Below, in pieces: positions 1-12,398 of a DNA stretch of 64,000 nt. Each line of letters opens with the position of its first letter. Within the stretch, counting starts at the first letter, position 1. The notes beneath the pieces are model-generated. The model did no database searches. It was not told the DNA's origin and worked only from the letters and a program-made list of their open reading frames with translations. The translations under genes were made by a program, and so were the position numbers. Source of the DNA: Rhodeus uyekii (Eukaryota; Chordata; Actinopteri; Cypriniformes; Acheilognathidae); NCBI GenBank assembly GCA_037043235.1, contig JAWRVZ010000320.1, forward strand, positions 207,001 to 271,000. Direction: 5' to 3'.

Positions 1-3000
1 CTGCACCCGCTCCCAACTCGCTGGCATCAACTTCCAACATGAATGGTGTGGAAAAGTCTGGGGCAGACAACACAGGTTCACTACACAACAAAGCTTTGAT
101 GTTATCAAAAGCATTTTGACATTCAGGTGACCATGTGAAAGTAGTAGAAGGACTAAGCAAGGCAGTTAAGGGACAAGCCACAGAAGAAAAATTCCGGCAA
201 AAACAACGATAATACCCGGCCATGCCTAAAAACCGACGCAACTCACGTCTCGTAACCGGCACAGGAAAATCATTAATAGCCGAAACTTTAGCTGACAAAG
301 TACGGACTTCGCCCTTCCCCACCTGTTTACCCAAGTAGGTCACGGTAGCCTTTGCGATTTCACATTTGGCCAGATTAAGTGTTAAGGATGCCCCCTCTAG
401 ACGCTTAAACACTGTTTCTAGTAATGATATGTGCTCAGACCAACTCTGAGAATAGATGATCACATCGTCCAGATATGCGTGACAGTTTGGAACATCAGCA
501 AGTACTAAATTGACCAATCTTTGAAAAGTGGCAGCGGCATTTCGCATCCCGAATGCCATGACGTTGTATTGCAAAAAACAATCTGGAGTAACGAAAGCCG
601 AAATCTCTGATGCTTTAGGTGTTAATGGCACCTGCCAATACCCTTTCAATAGGTCAAGTTTGCTCACGAACTTTGCCGAACCTATACTATCAACACAATC
701 CTCCATTCTCGGTAATGGAAAACAGTCAGGAATCGTTATATCGTTAACTCGATGATAATCTGTACAGAAACGCTTACTTCCATCTGACTTCTGTACCAAG
801 AGGCACGGAGAACTCCAAGGACTAATGCTAGGCCTAGCCAATCCTTTTTCCAACAAATACTGGGTCTCTTGCTTCATAATAGCCCTTTTAACAGCATTAA
901 CCCTATAGGGATGTTGTTTAATTGGTTGGGCCTTACTCAGTTGGATGTCATTTTGCAAAACATGTGTGAGCGTAGGCACGTCACCTAAAATAGAGTTAAA
1001 TTTGTCAACAAGGTCAATCACATCTTGCCTTTCATCTACCTCGAGATGTGCCAAGAAGTTCGGTAAATCTGCAAGAGTTTCGGAGTTTGATAATCTAGCT
1101 GTTATCAATGATGTACCAGCCTCCAATACTCCATCCAGATCAACATCAGGGCTTTCAGCCACAGGAATCGTCTCACACACAACTCCTACTGGAAAGACAA
1201 CAGGACTTTCATCCTGCGCAGAAAGAGATTTTACAGAGTCACTTCTAGTATAATAAGCTTTAAGCATATTAACATGACATACTCGTTTCTGACGTCTCCG
1301 GTCAGGAGTTCTTATCACATAATTAGTTTCACTCTTTTTGTCTAGTATCTCATACGGTCCAGAAAATCGTGCTGACAAAGCAGATCCAGGGATGGGAAGT
1401 AAGACCAACACTTTATCACCGACTGAAAAAGATCTGGACACAGCATGCTTGTCATAGCAAACTTTCATTTTACCCTGCGCTTTAGACAAGGACTCTCGAG
1501 CTAACGTACTAGCTTTCTGTAGTCGTTCACGGAACTTACTCACATAATCTAGCACATTTGTTTTCTCCGTATTCTCGATACCGAGCATTCGCTCTTTCAG
1601 AGCCTTCAAAGGTCCTCTCACCGTATGACCAAAAACCAATTCTGATGGACTAAACTTAAGAGATTCCTGTACGGTTTCTCGAATTGAAAATAAGAGCAAT
1701 GGGACCCCTTCATCCCACTCATTTCCAATTTCAAAGCAATACTTCTTCAACATCGCTTTTAAGGTTTGGTGAAAACGTTCCAACATTCCCTGACTTTGGG
1801 GATGATATGCACTAGATGTGCGGTGTGTAATGCCTAGTGATTTGAACACCTGTGAACACAGCTTAGATAGAAAGTTAGTGCCTTGGTCAGTCTGTACCAC
1901 CCTTGGTAATCCAAAAGTTGTGAAAAACTTTGTCAAAGTTTTAACCACTACTTTAGCTGTAACCTTACGTAATGGAATCGCCTCTGGATACCTAGTAGCA
2001 GCACACATGATGGTAAGAAGAAACTGATTACCTGACTTTGACTTTGGTAAAGGCCCTACACAGTCCACCACAACGTGTTCAAAAGGTTCTCCCATCACAG
2101 GAATTGGGATCAACGGAGCCGGTGGAATCACCTGATTGGGTTTCCCAGCACACTGACACACATGACAGGTCTTACAATACTTAGTAACGTCACGTTTAAG
2201 TCCGTGCCAGAAGAAGTGTTGCAGCACACGATTATATGTCTTGGTTACACCTAAATGACCGGACAACAAGTGATCATGTGCCAACGACAAAACTTGCTGA
2301 CGCAAAACAGTAGGAACCACTACTTGATGGACTACGTTCCATTCATCCTCTAAGGTATTACTCTTACGCCACTTTCGCATGAGTAAACCGTCTTTTATCA
2401 AGAATGTAACGTTATCCAAATTCCCATTCTCTGTCAATTTGAAAAACTTCTCTAACGAGGGATCACTTTTCTGAGCCTCAATTAGCTCCTCACGAGTAAA
2501 TGACAAGGAATCACTCACTACCACGTTCGTCACCTGGTCACGAAACTCTGTTTCCGCAACCTCCTTAGTGTCCCCATCTGCACAGAAGAAAGAGTCAGAT
2601 AAATCTATATCATTGTCTCTCTTAGCTTGAGCACGTGTGACAACGCATGCAGGAAAAGCGCTCGGGTATTCCTGAGCTAGTTCATCGGTTTTAAACTGAA
2701 CCAACGGAGCATCCATTACCTCTAGTAAAGGTATGACTTTCCCCCCAGCTAAATCATTGCCTAAAATGAAAGACACCCCCTTCACTGGCAATACAGGACG
2801 TACTCCTACCTCCACAAAGTCGGTTATCAAGTCAGACTGGAGATGGATACGATGTACAGGTACCTTCATAATCTCCATACTGAAACTCTGCACCAGTCTA
2901 CTAGATCCTATTGACGATTGACCTGAAAAAGGTAATACGTCAGCACATACAAATGACTGCGCAGCTCCAGTATCACGCAGCATCTGGACTTCTACCTGGT

Positions 3001-4393
3001 CCTCTTTTTCACCTGTTAGAGAAACAAATCCTTTTAAAAGGAAAGGTAAATGCGTAGGATCTGGTACATCAGCTGCTTGTCCAAACGGCGAGCGTGAACT
3101 CACAGAGTTTGCCAACGCGACTTCTTTCTTTGGAAGGTCCTGTTTCCGTTTCAAAGATAGACAGTCAGCAATCACATGGCCTATCCTGTGACAATAATAA
3201 CAACTACGAGTCTCTTTAGGCTTCTCGACATTTTGTTTAGGCGTTTGACCACTCACTGGAGATTTCAACAAAGACCTCCTTTCAACATTTGCTGTGTAAA
3301 AAACATTTTTATGCGTAAGCACAAACTCATCTGCTAATACAGCAGCCTGAGAAAGAGTCGTCACCTTCTGTTCATTTAAGTACAACACCATCCGCTCGGG
3401 AAGACATTGCTTAAACTCCTCTAATAACAAAAGTTCTCTCAGAGAGTTAAAGTCATCAGCCTTACTAGAAGTGCACCATTTATCAAAGAGATTTCTTTTC
3501 TCTCGTGCAAATTCTACGAAAGTTTGAGTAGCGGTTTTCTTGCGATTTCGAAAATGTTGTCTGTAAGCTTCTGGTACTAACTCATATGCCCTAAGAATGG
3601 TCGTTTTAACTACGTCATACTTAAGACCATCTTCTAACGATAGGGTAGAATAAACTTCCAATGCTTTACCAACTAATTTGCACTGCAAAAGTAGTGACCA
3701 AACATCCTTTGGCCAACCTAAGGAAGTTGCTATTCTCTCAAAAGCGTTAAAATAACTGTCCACTTCAGACTCTCTAAAATTCGGTACCAAGGCAATATGC
3801 CTTCCCACATCAAATGTGGTAGAACCAGAATAAGCCGAATTGTCACTCACCGGCAGGAAGTTCCGCTGCATAGAGGAGACTGAAGTAGCCTGCGCCGCTT
3901 CTATCTCCAATTTACGGAGCTGTACTTCCTTCTCTGCCTCTATTTCAAGCCGACGGATTTGTAGACGTAGATCCAGCTCTTCTCAGCGGGCTTGTGCTCG
4001 TGCTTCCATGTCCATACGTGCTATTCGCACTTTAGCCTGTGAATCACCCCTCGTACTGGGAGTACCTGGTGAAAAAGGCTCAAAAGAGGGTAAAACACCA
4101 GCCTCAACAGTGGCCTCCACCGCTATCGGAGCTATTTCTACCTCATCTTTACCAGCATCGCACACTTCTTGCCCCTCGCCAAAAGGATCAGTCTCTCCAT
4201 CAACGTCAGAGAATCTCAAAATTTCCAATTCGTACAGCCGATCTATTACCTTAGCTTTAATTTGCCTCTTTAGTAATTGCTTCGAAATAGGAATCTGAAA
4301 GTGGTCAGCTATTGTTAACAAATCCTCCTTCCTACAAGTTTCAATCACCTCCAATGAGGGATTATCAATGAAACACTGCAAATTAAATGCCAT
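1..4393 (-). CDS. gag-pol polyprotein of the Gmr1-like element (one in-frame stop, open at the window edge)
   Basis: The first ATG of the frame is at 4393 (MAFNLQ...). Reading leftwards, gag is interrupted by one TGA at 3985-3983; after that the same frame stays open to base 1, over 1,300 codons. Visible parts: gag with a C-x2-C-x4-H-x4-C knuckle (CYYCHRIGHVIADC), aspartic protease DTGA, integrase zinc motif H-x4-H...CKTC, integrase core with Asp in DCVGPL, Asp in TDQGTNF and Glu in LERFHQ, then RT with FCTDY, FGMRNA and YLDD. RNase H begins near the edge (ASELGAGA at bases 1-25). The single stop suggests a young or barely decayed copy; an Arg codon turned TGA by CpG decay is plausible. Gag and pol share one frame, so no frameshift signal is needed. 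Confidence 0.85.
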
Positions 4394-4503
4394 CAGGAAG
4401 CTTAAATGTACCACAACTTGCGCTAACAAGCTCAAATACAGACAACATACAAATTAATCTCTGCCACAATCAAGTCACACACAGCTTGATAACAGTAACA
4501 AAC

Positions 4504-4516
4504 GACGAGCCCCCAA
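4504..4516 (-). other. Primer-binding-site candidate (tRNA-Pro type)
   Basis: Three bases inside the LTR edge the minus strand reads TTGGGGGCTCGTC. This agrees with the well-known proline tRNA primer site (TGGGGGCTCGTC) of many retroelements. The match ends after about 12 bases, so the primer assignment is tentative. Confidence 0.5.
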
Positions 4517-4519
4517 TTA

Positions 4520-5371
4520 TGTTACGAACTCCTATTTAAGAAGGTAAAAGAACCACCTAAAAAGGGTCAGTAACATATTTATGAAAGTAACAGTAAAGAA
4601 AAGAAAAGAACGGGTTCAATTACTGAGACGAAGCATGAGTGTGAAATGAATCAGGCAGAGACATGGATCAAAATAATACTTTGTTTAGTAATTCAAAAGT
4701 AATATAAACACCCAGTTGCTTTACAAATCAATAGTGGATAGTAGTAAAGAAAATATATACAAAAACAGGGAACATGAAAGTGTGGGACTATGAGCGGGGA
4801 CCAAATCAAAGAAATCAACAAAACAAACAGCTAACTTATTAGTAAATGCCCTTATCTACCTTTAAGTAAATACAAAAATAAACTCCTACTAAACTACACT
4901 AACTAACAAACATAAATACATAGAATAGCCGCCGCTCCTTACCTGGTGTATATAACAGTCACAGTAACCTATCTGCGCTATGTAAGTCACGTGACATGCT
5001 TCCCTAATCCCAACACTCCAAGTCCAAAATAAACAAATCAGTGTTGAAGCAAAGTTGTAAACAAAACCAAATCTTCCAAAACAAAGTTTACCAACAGAAC
5101 TTCAAACAATGAAAATCAAAACACAAGCAAACAGAAATCAAACAAACGAAAGAAAACACGCCTCTCTCTTCCTCCAGTCACTTCCGGGTCTTTATACAGG
5201 TGACATTGGTTCTGATTGGTTCACGAGGAAGGTTGTCCTTTGTGGGCAAATGGTGATTGACATCCGAGTCGACCAATCGTGAACCTATAAACAGATGACA
5301 GAAAAGAGGGAGAGAGAGAGATAGAGAAAGAAAAACCCAAATTCTGCCAAAAATACGTCGTGGACGTAACA
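4520..5371 (-). repeat. 5' LTR of the Gmr1-like element
   Basis: On the + strand the segment begins TGTTACG and ends CGTAACA, a perfect 7-base terminal inverted repeat with canonical TG...CA ends. It directly precedes the gag leader on the minus strand. Length is 852 bp. The target-site duplication cannot be checked because the other LTR is not in the window. Confidence 0.8.
5191..5196 (-). promoter_or_regulatory. TATA box candidate in the LTR
   Basis: Minus strand TATAAA lies in the U3 side of the LTR, as expected for a retrotransposon promoter. A start site would fall near 5165. There is no further support. Confidence 0.4.
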
Positions 5372-6300
5372 CCCCCCAACAATTGGATCCAGGCCTCATG
5401 GTTTTACAATCAAGAGTAATGTGACAGACTCAACACACTCTCCATGGCATTGATTGAAACACACCTAATGTCCATAAGAACGGACTTTCCTTCACAGTAA
5501 TTCATAGATAATTCTTGGTGTGAATGCTTGCATCTTTGCAGCTCTGCATGGTCTTTTTCTCTTGGTGGAATTCAATGGTAAACTTCAGTGCACTGCAGCA
5601 ATCATTAATCAATTAAATCGGCTATTGCGATCTGTAACGTCTAGGAGTGCAGGGGTGAACATAAAAGCCAGTACCAAAGCAGAGTACATTTAAAAGGAAC
5701 TTTCTCGGGTTCCTAATTTTATTTTTGTTAGGTCAAAGAGGATGAGCGTTGCCAAAAAGTCCGAAAGAAAAGTGAATCAAAACGCAGGAATATCTTCAGG
5801 GCTAGGCCAGGCTAAACTAAATAGAAAACCGTTAGAGAGAAACTAAATTCCCAGTCAAAAGAAAAATAGGACAAAAAACAGAACAACACCTTTCCTTTCT
5901 CCCTAACTAAACATAAACAGGAGAAAAGATATCTTAAAAATAAAAAGGCACCTAGCCCCTTTAAAATCTAAATTCTGGCATCAAATACTTTAAGAAGTAT
6001 TGTTTTTAAGAAGAGAGCAAACTGTAACATTGCAACATAACTTCTTGCAAGTTGACTCTGGTCTGCTTATACATCAGTGTCTTTTTTTCGATTGTGATCA
6101 TAGCTGTGACCACGAAAAATATCCTTTCTGAAGAGTTGATGGACAATCAATGAACGAACAAATTTATTTATTAGCATAGTTGTAAAATACTTCAAGATGA
6201 CTCTGTATTAACTCTGCAGAGCACTACAGCAATCATTCAATCAGTTAATTAGATATTGCAATCATACAGCTTTATATTAGATTTCCTCAAAGTCACATGA
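5372..6300. other. Non-coding interval with an old imperfect duplication
   Basis: No gene is seen. A roughly 45-base stretch around 5589-5631 (GCACTGCAGCAATCATT... GGCTATTGCGAT) recurs in diverged form around 6221-6264 (GCACTACAGCAATCATT... AGATATTGCAAT). This suggests an ancient local duplication just upstream of the unit A promoter. Confidence 0.4.
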
Positions 6301-6327
6301 CTTTCAGAAAATGGGTGCTGACTGCAG

Positions 6328-6402
6328 TATAAATAAGCGATCTGATCCAGTTATTTGTCTAGTTCTCTTTCCCAGCTGAAGAAGGACTGTTGAACACATA
6401 CT
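6328..6402 (+). promoter_or_regulatory. Promoter and non-coding exon 1 candidate of unit A
   Basis: TATAAATA at 6328-6335 lies about 70 bases before a consensus splice donor (CT|GTAAGT, GT at 6403). The transcribed segment between them has no useful ATG frame, so it would be a 5' UTR exon joined to the acceptor at 7247-7248 in front of the GTPase exon. The region shows no GAAANNGAAA site, unlike units B and C. The pairing of this promoter with the downstream exon is inference from order and spacing. Confidence 0.5.
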
Positions 6403-6866
6403 GTAAGTAGAAACATCTGACTGAATTATGATCTTAAACTGAATTATGTCTACCTGTCAAGACATTCTTTGCAGTGACTTAAGGATTAATTAGGACATAA
6501 TATATTATATGAAGTAGCATATATTACAGTGAATATGTGTCTATTTCTGTATTATTTAGCATCACATTTGTAACCTGACAGACTCCTGCATTCTGAACTA
6601 GTTAAGACAGAATCTCAGTTATTATCATTAAGGTAAGACAGTCAGGGTCATCTGTCTTAAATTGTAACATTCTGTTGCTTGTGCTTTTTCTTTTAGTGAA
6701 CCAATGTAATGTCCTTTGTACACCATTCTCTGAGTTAACAGTAGAAGATGTGAATAATTTTGATGAGGTCTATAAAAACATCAACATTTAACTTCTTTGG
6801 GCAAGCACCACTAAAAATAATAAGTTTATTAGCATTTCAGTAAGTTAGCTTTCTCAAACCAGACTT

Positions 6867-6886
6867 AATAATGATAATAATAATAA

Positions 6887-6927
<41 letters not shown>
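6867..6927. repeat. (AAT)n microsatellite
   Basis: Nearly uninterrupted AAT/ATA trinucleotides in the putative intron 1 of unit A, with a single break (AAGTAA). Confidence 0.9.
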
Positions 6928-7257
6928 CTATATGAGAGCAGACGAGAACCCATAACCTTTGGAGTGCTTACTAAATGTCACACCGTTCATTTGGACACCA
7001 TTTTTCTATTTTGAAATAGATTAATGAATTTATTCACAAGATTTAATACTCTCAAGACAAACTATATATTGTATTGTAGTAGCTGTAAGGATAAACTATC
7101 ACATTAAACACGAGAGTCAGTAAATTAAACTCAATGTAGGCAACAACTGAAATTGATTTCTGTATATTCAAGACTTCTGAAACATTAAACATGCACTACT
7201 TTAACAATTTAAGATGTGTAACAAAAATAATCTGTTTTGAAATGACAGGGGGAAAAT

Positions 7258-8835
7258 ATGGAAAGTTTATGTCAAGAAAGTAAAATTGCTGTAATCATCA
7301 AGTACAGCAAATTAATTAAAGATGGAAATCCTGCTCGATACCATCTGGAAAAAAAGAATGTGGATGAATCTCAACCATATAGAAAAATTAGCTTTGGAGA
7401 GAGAGACTCAAAGAAACCTCATAAAACCATTCTGATGGTGGGAGAAACTGGAACAGGAAAAACAACCCTGATCAACACAATGATCAACTACATGTTGGAT
7501 GTTCAGAGAGAAGACAAGGTTTGGTTTGAGATCACAGATTATCAGAGTGAGCGACCATCAGCTCACAGTCAGACCTCCATCATCACTGTTTATGGGCTTT
7601 ATCTGCAAGAGAGTCCAATAGATTTAACAATCATCGACACACCAGGATTTGGAGACACACGTGGAGCTGAACAAGATAAAGAGATCGCCAGGAGTTTGTT
7701 TAGCTTAAGTAAATCTGCAGAAGGGATTCATGAAATAGATGCAGTGTGACTGGTGATTAAAGCAACACAGAATAGACTCTCTGACAGACAAATATACATA
7801 TTTGATGCAGTTCAGTCTTTATTTGGGAGAGATATTGCTGAAAACATTGTCTTGCTCTTCACACACTCAACTGGTGCTCATCCTAAAAATGTCCTGACGG
7901 CTGTTAAAGAGAATAAAATCAAGTGTGCCGTGAATGACAAGAATCAGCCAGTGTTTTTCCTGTTTGACAACTGCCAGTCAGAAGCTGCTGATGAAGATGA
8001 AGATGAAGATGAAGAAGATTATGTTGAAGAACATGATCAGAGGAAGAATCAATCATGGAATCTCAGCTTTCGAGGAATGAAAAAGTTGTTTAAGTTTCTT
8101 GACACAATACAACCAAAGTCTCTGCAGATGACTCAAGAAGTTTTACAGAATCGAAAACAATTGGAAGCAAATATCTCCAATATACAACTACGTGTTCAAA
8201 TGATAGATCTAAAACAAAATTATCTGAAACAAACTCAAGAAGCTCTGGAAAAGAACAAGAAAGATTTTAAAGTTGACAAGCCTGAGAAAAAAATGGTTGA
8301 TATTGATCTCTCTAAAGCCAGAATGGCGTTGACCTGCACTGTGTGTGAGGAGAACTGTCATTATCCAGGATGCTGGTGGGCCAGTAATCTCTATTGGTGC
8401 AGTGTGATAAAAGGTAGTCACTGTACTGTGTGCACAAATAAATGCCACTACACCAAACACATCAAAGCACCAAAAATATATGAAGCTGTGACAACTGAGG
8501 AGATGATGACATATAAAGATTTAAAGAAGGAATATAAAGGGAAGATTAAGGACGGTGAGTCTTTGGTCAAGAAGCTGGAAGAAGAACTGCAAGAATTACC
8601 GACAGAGAAAAAAAATCTGGTGAATGAAGCTTTTGACTGTGTGAAAGAACTAGAGAAGATCGCACTCAACATTGATTCTCTGCTCACACTTCAACACATT
8701 GATTTCCTGATTGAGAAGTTGAAGGAAATTAACGAGCCTGAAAAGGCTGAAATACTGGAAAACATCAAGAAGAGAGCAGGAGAAGGAAAACAAGGAGCTC
8801 TGGGATACATTGCAAGAATGTTTTCAAAAAGATAA
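7258..8835 (+). CDS. Unit A: AIG1/septin-like GTPase with coiled coil and Cys-rich module, in-frame TGA
   Basis: An acceptor (ATGACAG, AG at 7247-7248) opens the exon in phase with the ATG at 7258. The frame carries a P-loop GETGTGKT (7441-7464), a DTPG switch motif (about 7636) and a downstream FTHS segment, typical of fish AIG1/septin-like GTPases associated with SNTX-family genes. A TGA at 7747-7749 follows EIDAV; the same frame then runs open for 360 codons. Those include an acidic run (7987-8020), long charged helices likely to form coiled coils, and a Cys-rich knuckle (CTVCEENCHYPGC ... CTVCTNKCHY, about 8335-8460). Total length would be 524 residues if the TGA were read through. At that site related GTPases are expected to carry Cys, one base from TGA. 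No MACPF exon is visible upstream. It is either a recently disabled gene, a recoded one, or an expressed 163-residue GTPase fragment. Confidence 0.75.
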
Positions 8836-9700
8836 ATAAATAAATTATGCCTCAGCTAAAACATTATGCTGATACTTTGAAAATCTGAAGCTTATTTAAA
8901 AGCGTGTACTGCATGTGATGTAAAACTATAATATCATTCATTGTAATTGCAAGGCTTTATGAATCTAACATTATTCTATCACATGTGGCTGTATTTTCCA
9001 TTTGCTTTGAACAAACTGCATCTGCAAAATTAACTAACTAATATAAAATAGTGATTGTGAATTTAACCAAAACATTGTTATTTATCATAAAATGATGTGC
9101 ATGTAATCGTCAAAGGCTGTTTAGAAACTCTTTTAACTGTATAATCAAGAGCTGCTTTCTATGAGAAAATGTTGAATATCCTCCAGTTGGTGAAAAACAT
9201 GATATACATTTCTAGGCTCTGCTTTACTATTAATCTGGACTATGCTATTCATTTTATATGACATTTTGTGTTATATTATGCAAATTATTTCACTTGTATT
9301 TAACTTATATCAATAAATGAATTTTACCAGCAGTTTGAGAATATATGTCTTCATTTAAATTTGAAATGGAGCAACTCTGTTGGAATACATTTTACAGTTT
9401 TTCCTCTAAGACAAAATATTTTACACATGAAAATATTTTACACGACATCTGGTGTTTAATAATGTTCTCAAAAGTTGATACATTGTTTGTAGAAAGTTTT
9501 CAGACAATAAAAAAATGCCTTTGTTTTAATCAAGGATCACTTGACCTAAAGAAAAAACAGGAAGAAGAAAAGAAAAAGGTCTGTGGAACAAAAAGGCAAA
9601 AAGAAAAATACTAAATGTGAAAATCTAATTTGAAACATGTAAAATGAATAATGATAATAATAATAATAATACCTTTATAAACAAAGGAAAAACCTTAAAG
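8836..9700. other. AT-rich 3' flank of unit A
   Basis: No gene is recognised. A short AT-rich frame at 9345-9614 has no known motif. A small (AAT)n run lies at about 9646-9670. Confidence 0.4.
9312..9317 (+). terminator. Polyadenylation signal candidate of unit A
   Basis: AATAAA lies 480 bases after the unit A stop. Another AATAAA overlaps the stop itself (8835-8840). Either could serve; this one leaves a normal 3' UTR. Confidence 0.35.
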
Positions 9701-11147
9701 CAGGGGTGTCCAAACTACGACCCTCAGCAAATTCTGAAATTATAATTGAATATGGCCCACACAAGAAGCTTGAGCTCAACTCTGTTACACTTCTCAGTTT
9801 CAACACTAGATGGAGCCAGCCGTGGAAACAGTGCTTCTCCACAATAAACAAAGTTAAGCAAAGATTTTTTTTTTACCGCGATTACCAGAAATGGCAGCAC
9901 CGAAGAAACGCAAAATAACAAGGGAGCGTAGAAGATTTCAAAAACAGTGGGAAAATTAGTATTTCTTCAAAAAAATCAACGGAAAGTGTGTATGTTTGAT
10001 TTGCAATGAAGAAATTGCTGTGATGAAAGAGTATAATGTCTGTCGACACCAAACAGTCTCCACAAGAACGGGCGGCTACGGCTCAGGGATTGATGGCTAA
10101 TTTACAGACTCAACACAGAAGATGCTGATGTTGTTTAGCCCAACCTATGTGTGTGAACAGACATTCAGCGTAATGAACATCAACAAAGCCCGTCAAAGAT
10201 CCAAGTTAAATAGCCAACACCTATTTTTCAGCCTTTTTGATATGCAAATGTTGGTAGGTTTCAGCGACTGATTTCATTGGTTTAACTGCACCTATTAGTA
10301 TTGAGCACACCTGGCGACATTGCCATTAGTTGAGCTGTGTGCCTCTTCGCTGTGATTGGTGTATGTCTTTTTGAGTTTTCAGGCTGATCTACGCCTCTCT
10401 CACGGCGGGATTGAACACTGTTCCCAAATGTATTTCTATGTAATGTCTCGTTCCCGCTCTCGAAAGGCAACGTCTCCCAGTTATAATTGTAACCTTGGTT
10501 CCATGAGAGATGGCATTGCAAGAACCGTCGTGTTCACGCTTGACCAGCTGTGCACCAGTCAAGATTCTTACGCAATTTATTGCTTATTGCTACTTATGCT
10601 ATTAATATACAGAAATCCCTCGCCACTTCACGAGTGCGTGAGCTGATTTTCTGATCCTACTTTGCTGATTTTCACCTATCGCGGGGATTCTGGTCCACCT
10701 TAACTGCAATAAACGAGGAATCACGGTATATGCTATTCTGTCTGTTAGCCAGAGCTACAACAAACGACAATTGGCCAGTTGTCAACTGGCGGTATCCTAT
10801 AAGGTTTCAGAAGTTATGTGAAGGGGAGGAGTTCGGATCTATCCTGAGAGTTGCCACAACAAAACTAACTCCAGGCTTTGATGCACTTGCAAAAAAAGGA
10901 GATCAGCAACACTGTTCCCACTGAAACTGAATGGGTGTTTATCTACTCTTATTAGATTAATACTGTACATTTTGATTTTTTTTTCAACAATAAACTCTGC
11001 ACATTGATGTTTTGGTGCCTGTTAAAGGCCAAATCTTTTCATTTAATGGTTTTTACATATGTTAGTTCACACCGTCATTCTCTTCTGGGCCCTATGTCAA
11101 ATTTTAGAAACCATTATGGCCCGAGTCAAAAAGTTCACCCACCCCTG
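9701..11147 (+). mobile_element. Internally deleted hAT transposon with BED-finger and dimerisation remnants
   Basis: The ends are CAGGGGTG... and ...CACCCCTG, imperfect terminal inverted repeats. They are flanked by CCTTAAAG (9693-9700) and CGTTAAAT (11148-11155), an eroded 8-base target duplication matching 6 of 8, the size expected for hAT. From 9891 the + strand encodes a BED-like start with CLIC, and near 10130-10240 the hAT C-terminal dimerisation motif (TYVCEQTFSVMN). The catalytic middle is missing. A second repeat-like segment (about 10470-10725, including CAGTTATAATTGTAACC and CACTTCACGAGTGCG) may be a nested insertion. The element is non-autonomous. Confidence 0.75.
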
Positions 11148-11191
11148 CGTTAAATAAACTCAAAATCTTCATTTAATTCCCAAGGTGCTTC

Positions 11192-11922
11192 TGTCATGAG
11201 GCTGTGTTGTAGAAAGTAAATGCACACAATTATGAAGATGAAAGTTAGTCTTTAATAAATCACAGGTTTGTCCAGAGAACAGCGATCCAACGCAACTTCA
11301 CCACAGGCAAGACCCGACAACAATGAACAGAAACAAGGGAGTTTAAATGCACATGCAAACAAGTACGATTTATGATACACACCTGAACAGAGAAATCAAT
11401 CAAATCAACAGCCATGACCACTAGCTAGCTATGAGAAAACGGTGCAGACTGAAAACAAAAGTCCAGATGGTGTGACAAGGACTCAGGCGGGTTAAGATCC
11501 ATCTACAAACAGGCTGAGGGCGAATCACCAGGCAGTACAGCAATGTCAAGGGCAAGGCAGAGAGAATGGTCATAACAGGCAGTAGGTCAGGATAGGCAGC
11601 AAACGACCAGAGTCCAGAATACAGGTAAACAATAAACAAGGGGCAGTCGGCAAGAATCAAACACGGAGAACAATACAGAGTCAGAACACAGGCAGGAATA
11701 ACACAGGGGCAGAAAACACTCAGAAATGTAGCCGGGGCAAACAAGACTTCGCGTTGATCTGTTGGATGGCCAGGGTTAAATAGTCTGTGGGAATGAGTAA
11801 CAGGTGTGGGGTGATCAGTCCAGGAAGGTGGGTGTATGGGAATTGTAGTCCAAGTGAGTTAGAACTCTGGAGAGTGCGACCTCCGGTGGTCGCTGGTGGG
11901 AACCTCGTTGGCATCTGTGACA
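11192..11922 (-). repeat. LTR-like element, probable solo LTR
   Basis: The + strand starts TGTCATGAGG and ends TCTGTGACA, so TGTCA/TGACA are inverted ends. The minus strand reads as a typical fish LTR, with a TATTTAACCC promoter-like motif, a long CCTG/CTGCC-rich middle and a TTATTAAAG signal near its 3' end. The flanking pentamers (GCTTC and GATGG) do not match, so the boundary may be off or the LTR recombined. No coding sequence belongs to it. Confidence 0.55.
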
Positions 11923-12398
11923 GATGGTGTGTGAGTGAGACAGATACTGTATCTAATGTACGTATAACGCTTCTAACGTCATGTTTCAAAAGTGAATTGT
12001 TAATGTCATCTCCACCTGAGCAATTCTATTCCTACATATTGTAAGGTAGAAACCAGATGTGCTACAGTACTTTTAAAATCTTGAATGCTAATTGCCCAAT
12101 CATGTTCTGAAATGGTTTTTTAGAGATCTACTAGTTTTACTCACATAGCAAAGACAGCAGGCACATCTCAACATGTAAATCACATCAGCTGTTTTGCACA
12201 AAATATGACCTCTTATTTTAAAAGGTTTTGCAGTATGAGGACCCTTGAAAGTTTGAGTTTTATAAGTAAAGTTACATTATTGACTAACCACATCTGTAGA
12301 AAGTAGGAAAAAAAGAATTATAAATTAAAAGATTTGAGGGAGGAGTTAAATCTGCTCAAACCAAAATATTGTGAAGATTAGTGTCTTAGTAATACTGG

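Larger units (their letters stand above)
1..5371 (-). mobile_element. Gmr1-like Ty3/Gypsy LTR retrotransposon, 3' part outside the window
   Basis: One LTR (4520-5371), a primer-binding-site candidate and a gag-pol frame reading leftwards to base 1 define the element; its RNase H end and second LTR lie beyond the window. On the coding strand the order is gag, CCHC knuckle (about 3210-3167), protease DTG (about 2975), integrase HHCC zinc domain (about 2290-2155), integrase D,D,E core (about 2075-1760), then reverse transcriptase with YLDD (about 480-456). Ordinary Ty3/Gypsy elements place integrase after RT/RNase H. The inverted order is known for Gmr1-like elements of deuterostomes, first described from cod. 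The family assignment rests on domain order plus Gypsy-like motifs read by eye. Confidence 0.85.

Noticed and set aside
3840..4298. Plus-strand 152-codon frame
   Set aside because: It is antisense to the gag frame of the Gmr1-like element and has no domain signal.
1..4393. Copia (Ty1) element
   Set aside because: Domain order matches Copia, but the RT and integrase motifs (YLDD, DQGTNF, LERFHQ) and CCHC/protease context are Gypsy-like, so Gmr1-like fits better.
8836..9340. SECIS element supporting selenocysteine at the unit A TGA
   Set aside because: No convincing ATGA...AA...TGAT arrangement was seen by eye; a structure search was not possible.
9345..9614. 89-codon frame downstream of unit A
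   Set aside because: AT-rich, Lys-rich end, no homology recognised and no splice or promoter support.
10730..10924. 64-codon frame in the hAT element
   Set aside because: Short, inside a decayed transposon, no motif.
11421..11989. Hydrophobic or Cys-rich minus-strand frames
   Set aside because: They fall within an LTR with CCTG-rich low-complexity sequence and show no family motif.
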